Under the pieces are notes generated by a model. It ran no database searches. It was given only the letters and a program-made list of their open reading frames with translations, and was not told the origin of the DNA. From Phenylobacterium kunshanense (lineage in GTDB: Bacteria > Pseudomonadota > Alphaproteobacteria > Caulobacterales > Caulobacteraceae), in assembly GCF_003254525.1 (NCBI RefSeq), contig NZ_QFYS01000009.1:112611-176610 (forward strand): a stretch of 64,000 nucleotides of DNA. The letters are read 5' to 3'. The position numbers were made by a program, and so were the translations under genes. This document shows positions 58,584-64,000 of the stretch, in pieces (the stretch's first letter is position 1; each line of letters opens with the position of its first letter).

Positions 58584-60568
58584 GCGGCGGCAAACCCCAT
58601 GTCCATGCAAAAGGCGAGCAGGCTGAGGGCGATCACGCCCACGGCGGACTGTTCGGCGAGCGGACCGAGCTGATCTTCGCGCTCGGCTGTGGCGCGGCCC
58701 TGCTCGCCGGCTGGCTGCTCGAACGCTCCGGCGTGACCGGTTGGGAGCCGTTGGCCCTGTTCCTGGTCGCCTATGGTCTCGGCAGCTGGTTCACCCTGCG
58801 CGAGGCGTTCGACAACCTGAGACAGCGCAAGTTCGCGATCGACACCCTGATGCTGGTGGCGGCCGCGGGCGCCGCGGCGCTCGGCGAATGGGCCGAGGGC
58901 GCGTTGCTCCTGTTCCTCTTCAGCCTAGGTCACGCGCTCGAGCACTACGCCATGGGCCGCGCGCGGCGGGCCATCGAGGCGCTCGCCGAACTGGCGCCGG
59001 ATCGGGCCACGGTGCGGCGCGGCGAGGCGACCGCCGACGTTCCGGTGGCGGACCTCGTGGTTGGCGACATCGTCCTCGTCCGCCCCAATGAACGCCTGCC
59101 GGCGGACGGCGTGGTGGTGGCGGGCGAAAGCGCGGTCAACCAGGCGCCGGTCACCGGCGAGAGCGTGCCAGTCGACAAACGGCCGAGCCCGGAGCCGGAG
59201 GCGGACTTCGCCCGCGCGCCGCCCGAGTACAAAGTATTCGCCGGCACAATCAATGGACCCGGCGCGCTCGACGTGCGCGTCGCACGGCTGGCCTCGGAGA
59301 GCGCGCTTTCCCGCGTCGTACGCCTGGTGTCCGAAGCCGAGGCGCAGAAATCGCCCACCCAGCGGTTCACTGACCGTTTCGAGCGCCTGTTCGTGCCGGC
59401 GGTCCTGCTGCTGGTCGCGGGCCTGATCGTCGGCGGCCTCGCGTTGGGAGAACCGTTCGCGCAGAGCTTCTACCGGGCGATGGCGGTTCTGGTGGCGGCG
59501 AGCCCGTGTGCGCTGGCGATCTCGGTGCCGAGCGCCGTGCTGAGCGGTGTCGCGCGGGCCGGGCGCGGGGGCGTGCTGGTGAAGGGCGGCGGCCCCCTCG
59601 AGAACCTGGGCGGCCTCACCGCCATCGCCTTCGACAAGACCGGTACGTTGACGGAGGGCAAGCCGAAGCTCACCGATGTGGAGCCGGCGTGGGGCGTGCA
59701 GCCCCAGGACCTGCTGCGCATCGCCGTGGCCGTCGAGGCGCGGAGCGACCACCCGCTGGCCGCCGCGGTCGTTCGGGACGGCGGCGCGGCGCTGGAGGGC
59801 CCCCCGCCGGAGGCGTCCGCCGTGCGCGGGCTGGTCGGCAAGGGCGTGGAGGCGCTCGTTGAGGGGCGGCGGGTCGTCATCGGCAAGCCGGCGATGTTCA
59901 CGGAGGAGGGACCGGAGCCGCCCGAGTCGCTCTGGGCAGAGGTGCGACGACTGGAGGCCTCGGGCCGCACCGTGATGGTGGTGAAGGCCGGCGACCAGTT
60001 TCTCGGCGCCTTGGGCCTGATGGATACGCCCAGAGACGGCGCCGCCGAGGTGCTCGCCGCCCTGCACAGGATCGGCATCCGCCGGACTATCATGCTGTCG
60101 GGCGACAATCAGGGCGTTGCCGACGCCATTGCGCGTGAGCTGGGTCTGGACGAGGCCCGCGGCGGCCTGATGCCGGAGGACAAGGTCGAGCTGGTCCGGG
60201 CCCTGGCCGCCTCTGAGGGCCGCGTGGCCATGGTGGGGGACGGCGTGAATGATGCGCCGGCCATGGCCAACGCCACCGTCGGCATCGCCATGGGCGCGGC
60301 GGGGTCCGACGTGGCGCTGGAGACCGCCGACGTCGCCCTGATGGCCGACGACCTGCGCCGTCTGCCGTTCGCGGTGGGGCTCAGCCGGCGTACGAGTTCC
60401 GTCATCCGCCAGAACCTCTGGATCAGCCTGGGCATTGTCGCCTTCCTGATCCCGGCGACGCTGTTCGGGCTGAAGATCGGCGTGGCGGTGATGGTCCACG
60501 AAGGCTCGACGCTGTTCGTGGTGGGAAATGCGTTGCGCCTACTGGCCTATCGTGAGCCCAAGCCATGA
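58580..60568 (+). CDS. P1B-4-type heavy-metal ATPase (CoaT/CzcP-like)
   Basis: A 662-residue P-type ATPase. Phosphorylation site AFDKTGTLTEGK, TGES in the actuator (APVTGESVPVDK), hinge GDGVNDAPAMANA. The membrane metal motif is SPCALAIS, not CPC, and HEGSTLFVVGNALRLL occurs near the end; SPC with HEG-S/T is the signature of P1B-4 pumps exporting Co2+, Zn2+ or Cd2+. A His-rich N-terminus (HVHAKGEQAEGDHAHGG) replaces the HMA domain. The ATG at 58580 overlaps the CDF gene; the longer upstream frame is a shadow. Confidence 0.92.
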   Translation: MSGGKPHVHAKGEQAEGDHAHGGLFGERTELIFALGCGAALLAGWLLERSGVTGWEPLALFLVAYGLGSWFTLREAFDNLRQRKFAIDTLMLVAAAGAAALGEWAEGALLLFLFSLGHALEHYAMGRARRAIEALAELAPDRATVRRGEATADVPVADLVVGDIVLVRPNERLPADGVVVAGESAVNQAPVTGESVPVDKRPSPEPEADFARAPPEYKVFAGTINGPGALDVRVARLASESALSRVVRLVSEAEAQKSPTQRFTDRFERLFVPAVLLLVAGLIVGGLALGEPFAQSFYRAMAVLVAASPCALAISVPSAVLSGVARAGRGGVLVKGGGPLENLGGLTAIAFDKTGTLTEGKPKLTDVEPAWGVQPQDLLRIAVAVEARSDHPLAAAVVRDGGAALEGPPPEASAVRGLVGKGVEALVEGRRVVIGKPAMFTEEGPEPPESLWAEVRRLEASGRTVMVVKAGDQFLGALGLMDTPRDGAAEVLAALHRIGIRRTIMLSGDNQGVADAIARELGLDEARGGLMPEDKVELVRALAASEGRVAMVGDGVNDAPAMANATVGIAMGAAGSDVALETADVALMADDLRRLPFAVGLSRRTSSVIRQNLWISLGIVAFLIPATLFGLKIGVAVMVHEGSTLFVVGNALRLLAYREPKP

Positions 60569-61029
60569 GCGCGGTCACGTTTGAGGTCGTCTCGGAGAGC
60601 TTGGTGGAGGCCTTGCCGGACGTGGTCTGGGCGATGCTCACGCGCTTCGATCGGTATGGCGATTGGACGCGGAGCTTGCAGATCGCAGGGGACGTCAGGC
60701 GGGGGCCCGAGCTCGCCTACATCGTTCCCACGGTGCGAGCCGATGGCTCGGTCAGGCACTTCACGCTCGACGGTAGGATCGAGGTCGTCACGCCTGAGCG
60801 GGCTCTCGTGTGGTCCGTCCGGCTCTCGATCTTTCTGACCCTGAGATTTCGGTTCGACCTCACGCCCACCGGTGAAGGCTGCTGTCTGCGGCACAGCGTG
60901 GAAGGCAGCGGTCTACTTGCGAGCATGGTGAGAGGCCCCCTCACACTTCAGTTCGGACCGGTTGTCCGTCAGTTCGTGGCCGACGCCGCCAAGGCCGCGC
61001 CGAGCATACGGTGTCGCCATGCGCCGTAA
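60565..61029 (+). CDS. SRPBCC (START-like) domain protein
   Basis: A 154-residue hydrophobic-cavity protein. The opening helix (ALPDVVWAMLTRFDRYGDW) and W-x5-L pattern, central strands (LDGRIEVVTPERALVWSV) and C-terminal long helix (GPVVRQFVADAAKAAP) follow the polyketide-cyclase/SRPBCC fold. These proteins bind lipids or small molecules. Its ATG overlaps the ATPase stop, so it is co-transcribed with the metal operon, but no metal role is evident. Confidence 0.8.
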   Translation: MSAVTFEVVSESLVEALPDVVWAMLTRFDRYGDWTRSLQIAGDVRRGPELAYIVPTVRADGSVRHFTLDGRIEVVTPERALVWSVRLSIFLTLRFRFDLTPTGEGCCLRHSVEGSGLLASMVRGPLTLQFGPVVRQFVADAAKAAPSIRCRHAP

Positions 61030-61195
61030 CACAGGTCGAGCAAGCCGGAGGCGGGAGCCTATTGGGCTCGTATTGCGGCTTGCGGCGGTCTTCGCGGGCC
61101 TAAGCCTCGCCGTATGGGCCTGCATCGCCTGGCAGGAGCATGCTGATCACGATGCCATGGGACCTGGTAGGATCGTCATCTCTCCCCATAAGTGA
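61019..61195 (+). CDS. Small single-pass membrane protein
   Basis: A 58-residue protein: a basic head (MRRNTGRASRRREPIG), one membrane helix (LVLRLAAVFAGLSLAVWACI) and a short tail with His residues (EHADHDAMG). The ATG lies inside the last codons of the SRPBCC gene in another frame, an overlap style used throughout this operon. Possibly an accessory of the efflux system; unrecognised. Confidence 0.5.
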   Translation: MRRNTGRASRRREPIGLVLRLAAVFAGLSLAVWACIAWQEHADHDAMGPGRIVISPHK

Positions 61196-61285
61196 CGGCT
61201 TGAGCTGGCGCACGGTAAGCGCCGTCCCCGGAGCGCCAAACAGGGACTGAAGGCGGTCGAGGGCGGGCTTGGCCGGGCAGGGCGG

Positions 61286-61331
61286 CTGAAGGTCCGCTTC
61301 ACGCACCGATGCCAACGGCTCCTCCTGGCGC
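61286..61331 (+). repeat. Island intergenic repeat, copy 6
   Basis: GAAGGTCCGCTTCACGCACCG, then GCCAACGGCTCCTCCTGGCGC. It matches copy 3 at 34 of 46 positions without gaps. Upstream of the 61387 gene. Confidence 0.7.
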
Positions 61332-61386
61332 GTCTGAGCCTCTCGCCTTGAAGCGGCCATGCTGGCGCCCAGTGTCTTCGGGTGCA

Positions 61387-61953
61387 ATGAAGACCGGCCT
61401 TTTCAAACGCCTCATCTGGGCAGTTCTATCTGCAAGTCTCGGCGGTGAGGCGATCGCTGCGCCCAGCTTTGTCGACACCTACCGCGTGAGAGTGGTGGCT
61501 GGCCACTATAGCGGCACCTATGAAAGCTTGGTGCTGCGCGAGGTCCGGTCGAAGGCTGGCGCCTTCTGGATGGCAGAGCGTCGAACACGCACAACCGTCG
61601 GCATCACGGGACCAACTCACCGCATCGACAGGGTCTGGATCGATGGAAGGCGATGCCCGGCGCTGGCCGAAGTCGTGCGCAGCGTTCGCGACATTCCAAC
61701 CCAATCCACCTCATCGCAGATTCCACCATTCCATGGCGCGCGTGTGAACCTGGCCTCCCGAAGAGCGGATGGGACCTATGCGGCGCGATCCGACTACGAG
61801 GGTCCTGTCACCAATTGGTGGCGGGCCGCAAGCAAGACACTGGAGACCTGTTGGGGAACCTCTATCGCCACTGTCGATGACAGCCTCCTGCCGCTTACGC
61901 TGGAGCAGGATTCCGATGAGGCGCCGTATCGCGCCCTAGAACTTGCCAAGTGA
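61387..61953 (+). CDS. Secreted hypothetical protein
   Basis: A 188-residue protein with a signal peptide (LFKRLIWAVLSASLGGEAIAA, cleavage after IAA). The mature part is beta-rich (SFVDTYRVRVVAGHYSGTYE, LVLREVRSKAGAFWMAERR) with two Cys (RRCPALAE and ETCWGTS). Not recognised. The start at 61387 is chosen for the signal peptide; the frame is open further upstream. Bracketed by repeat copies 6 and 7 in the same orientation. Confidence 0.65.
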   Translation: MKTGLFKRLIWAVLSASLGGEAIAAPSFVDTYRVRVVAGHYSGTYESLVLREVRSKAGAFWMAERRTRTTVGITGPTHRIDRVWIDGRRCPALAEVVRSVRDIPTQSTSSQIPPFHGARVNLASRRADGTYAARSDYEGPVTNWWRAASKTLETCWGTSIATVDDSLLPLTLEQDSDEAPYRALELAK

Positions 61954-61954
61954 A

Positions 61955-62000
61955 TCGAAGGTCGGCTTCTGGCGCCGGTCCCAGCGTCCGTTGCTGGCGC
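61955..62000 (+). repeat. Island intergenic repeat, copy 7
   Basis: TCGAAGGTCGGCTTCTGGCG, then GTCCCAGCGTCCGTTGCTGGCGC. Matches copy 3 at 35 of 46 positions. It begins two bases after the stop of the 61387 gene. Confidence 0.75.
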
Positions 62001-62077
62001 AGCGCTGACCTCGGGCTTGGCGGGCGGCTGGAGGGGCGGCCTGGCAGCCGTGTCCGGCGACTATCGCTGCAGAGCCG

Positions 62078-63823
62078 TCAGGCCGCCAGGACGACCTTCG
62101 CGGTCGCTGCCACCAGCGCGGCCGCCAGGGCCTGCGGTCGAAGCGGCTTGGCGAGGTGATCGTCGAAGCCAAGGGCCAGGAACCGCTCCCGATCTCCTGA
62201 CATCGCGTCCGCGGTCAGGGCGATGACCGGCATGTCGCTCGCGCCCGCCTCGCCACGGCGGATCGCGGCCAAGGCGGTGGGGCCGTCCATCACGGGCATG
62301 TTCACGTCCATCAGCACCAGATCGAAGGGCTCGGCGCGGAGCGCCTCCAGGGCCTCGGCGCCGTCGCAGGCCAGGGCCACCGAGATCCCGAGGGCTTCTA
62401 GCAGGGCCTCGACCACGGCGCGGTTGTTGGCGTTGTCATCGACCGCCAGGGCCCGCAGGGCCGGGAGTTCGGTCATCTCCTCCTCGTCCGCCCGGGGCTC
62501 GGGGGCCGGGGCCGCTTCGAGGGCCACCCAGCCGTAGAAGGTCGCGCCTTCGCCGGGGCGGCTGGTCACGGCCAAGTCACCGCCCATCAGCCGGCAGAGC
62601 CGCCGCGAAATGGAGAGGCCGAGGCCCGTGCCGCCGAAGCGTCGCGCCGTTCCCGCCTCCGCCTGAACGAAGTCGGTGAACAGGCGGGATTGTACCTCGG
62701 GTGTGATCCCCGCGCCGGTATCGGTCACGGCAAATCGGAGGCGGTCGTCCAGATACTCAACCTGCAACGTGACGCCGCCTCGGGTGGTGAACTTGACGGC
62801 GTTCGACAGCAGGTTGGTGAGCACCTGGCGTAGCCGCGTCGGATCGCCCGCCGCCCAGGCCGGAACCTGGTCGGGGACCGCCACGCTGAGCCGCAAGCCC
62901 TTCTCGGACGCGGGACCGCGCCAAAGATCGGCGACGCTGTCGAGCAGTTCGCGCAGGGCAAATGGGATCGTTTCCACCTCCAGCCGGCCGGCCTCGATTT
63001 TCGACAGATCGAGGAGGTCATTCAGGATCAGCAGCAGGCTGCGTCCCGAGCTGCTGATCACGCTGAGGTGGCGCCGCTGGCGGGCGTCGAGCTGCGAGGC
63101 TTCCAGGGCGTGGGCCATGCCCAGCACCCCGTTCAATGGCGTGCGCAGCTCGTGACTCATCATCGCGAGGAAGTCGGACTTGGCGCGGTTGGCGCTCTCG
63201 GCCACGTCACGGCTGTGAGCCAGCTCGTTGGCGGCGCGGGCGCTAGCCCGTAGGGCCAGGACCGCCCCGGCGGCCGCCGAGACGAGCAGCACGATGACGC
63301 CGCCAGTCAGCGCCCAGAGAGCATTGGTCATGCGCACCTGGGCCGCGTCGGCCGACGCCAGGCGGGCTTCTAGCTGGCGCGCCTCGTGAGCCTGCCAGTC
63401 CGAGACCTGGCCCCGGATTCGGTCCATGACGGCCTTGCCGCGCCCGGTCTTCACTAGCAGCGTAGCCTCGTCACCACGGTTTGCTTGACGCGTTGCGACC
63501 ATGTCGGCGGAGATTTGCAGCTTCTGGCGGATCAGGGCCTCCAGACCGGCGAGGCGACCTTCCTCGCCATCCCGCCTGGCGATCAGCTGCAACGACGCCA
63601 ACTCTGAGGGCAGCGCGGCGCGGCCGAGATGATAGGGCGCCAGGAAATCGTCGCGGCCGGTGATCACATAGCCGCGGGCGCCGGTCTCAACGTCCTGCAT
63701 GGATGAGAACACAACCTGCAGATCACTCCGCAGTTGGTACGAGAGCCGCACGTCGGCGCGCGTTTGCTCGTCCATGGCGCGTTGGCGCAATGTAATGCCG
63801 GTCAAGACCGCCACGCCAAGCAC
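62078..63823 (-). CDS. CHASE3 hybrid sensor histidine kinase, 5' end disrupted by an insertion element
   Basis: At least 581 residues: CHASE3-type sensor (DVETGARGYVITGRDDFL), second membrane helix (ALWALTGGVIVLLVSAAAGA), HisKA (FLAMMSHELRTPLNGVLGM), HATPase (LTNLLSNAVKFT, GGTGLGLSIS) and a C-terminal receiver with DLVLMDVNMPVMDG. The GTG at 63823 starts inside the first membrane helix. Upstream the frame stays open (RRLHRLACIAACFVLV) to about 63878, where an IS3-type end begins. The native start codon thus seems to have been removed by the insertion, leaving nearly the whole protein. Confidence 0.85.
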   Translation of the reverse strand: MLGVAVLTGITLRQRAMDEQTRADVRLSYQLRSDLQVVFSSMQDVETGARGYVITGRDDFLAPYHLGRAALPSELASLQLIARRDGEEGRLAGLEALIRQKLQISADMVATRQANRGDEATLLVKTGRGKAVMDRIRGQVSDWQAHEARQLEARLASADAAQVRMTNALWALTGGVIVLLVSAAAGAVLALRASARAANELAHSRDVAESANRAKSDFLAMMSHELRTPLNGVLGMAHALEASQLDARQRRHLSVISSSGRSLLLILNDLLDLSKIEAGRLEVETIPFALRELLDSVADLWRGPASEKGLRLSVAVPDQVPAWAAGDPTRLRQVLTNLLSNAVKFTTRGGVTLQVEYLDDRLRFAVTDTGAGITPEVQSRLFTDFVQAEAGTARRFGGTGLGLSISRRLCRLMGGDLAVTSRPGEGATFYGWVALEAAPAPEPRADEEEMTELPALRALAVDDNANNRAVVEALLEALGISVALACDGAEALEALRAEPFDLVLMDVNMPVMDGPTALAAIRRGEAGASDMPVIALTADAMSGDRERFLALGFDDHLAKPLRPQALAAALVAATAKVVLAA

Positions 63824-63878
63824 GAGGACGAAACAGGCCGCAATACAGGCGAGGCGGTGGAGTCTGCGACCGGTGACG

Positions 63879-64000
63879 TGACCCCCTGAAACTCAGCCAG
63901 GAATAGCTAGAGTCCGCCCGACCAAAGGACGGACGAATGAAGCGATCAAGGTTCACGGAAGAGCAGATCATCGGGATCCTGCGGGAGCAGGAGGCCGGCG
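63879..64000 (+). mobile_element. IS3-family insertion sequence, left end (runs off the window)
   Basis: Begins with a TG terminus (TGACCCCCTGAAACTCAGCC), the usual IS3 end, and leads within 58 bases into a transposase orfA. The rest lies beyond the window, so its right end and target duplication cannot be read. It interrupts the 5' end of the histidine kinase gene. Confidence 0.8.
63937..64000 (+). CDS. IS3-family transposase OrfA, N-terminal fragment
   Basis: The first 21 codons are visible: MKRSRFTEEQIIGILREQEA. RFTEEQII-ILRE is the opening of the OrfA helix-turn-helix protein in IS3-family elements (IS407-like group). The gene continues past the window edge; its frameshift partner OrfB is not visible. 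Confidence 0.88.
   Translation, partial: MKRSRFTEEQIIGILREQEAG

Noticed and set aside
42465..62000. Integron attC sites as the explanation of the island repeat
   Set aside because: Although one copy has GCCCAAC, no paired GTTRRRY box or inverted-arm structure is present and no IntI-type insert is seen in either recombinase.
1..64000. CRISPR arrays, rRNA genes or a replication origin
   Set aside because: No regularly spaced short repeats, no rRNA-like segments and no DnaA-box cluster were noticed on reading.

Overview
The window is GC-rich (roughly 68-70% by eye), densely packed, and reads as chromosomal DNA of an alphaproteobacterium, most likely a member of the Caulobacteraceae (Caulobacter/Phenylobacterium/Brevundimonas type). 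Grounds for this are family-level gene content, the NasT/NasS nitrate module and the frequent ATGA/GTGA stop-start overlaps; no rRNA or marker gene is present to prove it. Genus-level placement is inference.

Bases 1-40,200 look like ordinary core chromosome. In order: a Nudix hydrolase and FolD pair; two RNA methyltransferases; a TetR regulator with a BtuFCD-type ABC importer; a Mla/MCE lipid-transport operon with a STAS-MlaE fusion; small conserved genes (GIY-YIG-like, DUF218, a proline-rich membrane protein, an alpha/beta hydrolase); a complete assimilatory nitrate cluster on the minus strand (nasT-nasS, leader, porin, nrtA-nrtB-nrtD, narK, nirB-nirD, nasA, cobA); a beta-CASP metallo-hydrolase; a lipid or steroid-type beta-oxidation cluster (two acyl-CoA dehydrogenases, a dienoyl-CoA-reductase-like SDR, a conserved lipocalin-like protein, a hot-dog protein, an SDR); a Pal-like lipoprotein; a KdpD/KdpE-like two-component pair without kdpFABC; and a 2OG-Fe(II) oxygenase fused to a cysteine-less peroxiredoxin-like domain.

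The nitrate cluster carries a readable RNA switch. Between nasS and the porin there are two hairpins with six-base loops AACGAC and ACCGGC. Both have A at position 1 and G at position 4, the signature of ANTAR-protein targets. The second overlaps the 5' arm of a 16-bp intrinsic terminator followed by eight Ts. The inferred circuit is that NasS holds the ANTAR protein NasT until nitrate is present, then NasT stabilises the hairpins and lets transcription run into the porin, uptake, reduction and siroheme genes.

From about 40,870 the content changes to accessory DNA. A 45-bp 3' fragment of tRNA-Val(CAC), ending in CCA, lies beside a P4-type tyrosine integrase. This is the classic footprint of an island inserted in a tRNA gene; the intact tRNA end is not in the window. 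The island holds a secreted protein, an RTX remnant, a peptidoglycan-peptide module (LD-carboxypeptidase and NlpC/P60), an orphan adenylation-carrier protein with an SDR and a PhyH-type oxygenase, a second tyrosine recombinase, and a zinc/cadmium/cobalt-type efflux block (MerR, two CDF-like transporters, CzcCBA, a P1B-4 ATPase). A hybrid histidine kinase follows, whose 5' end is cut by an IS3-family element running off the window.

A degenerate repeat of about 46 bp, not explained by any gene, recurs on the plus strand in every island intergenic space longer than about 120 bp between 42.4 and 62.1 kb (seven copies). Several copies bracket single genes, giving a cassette-like layout.
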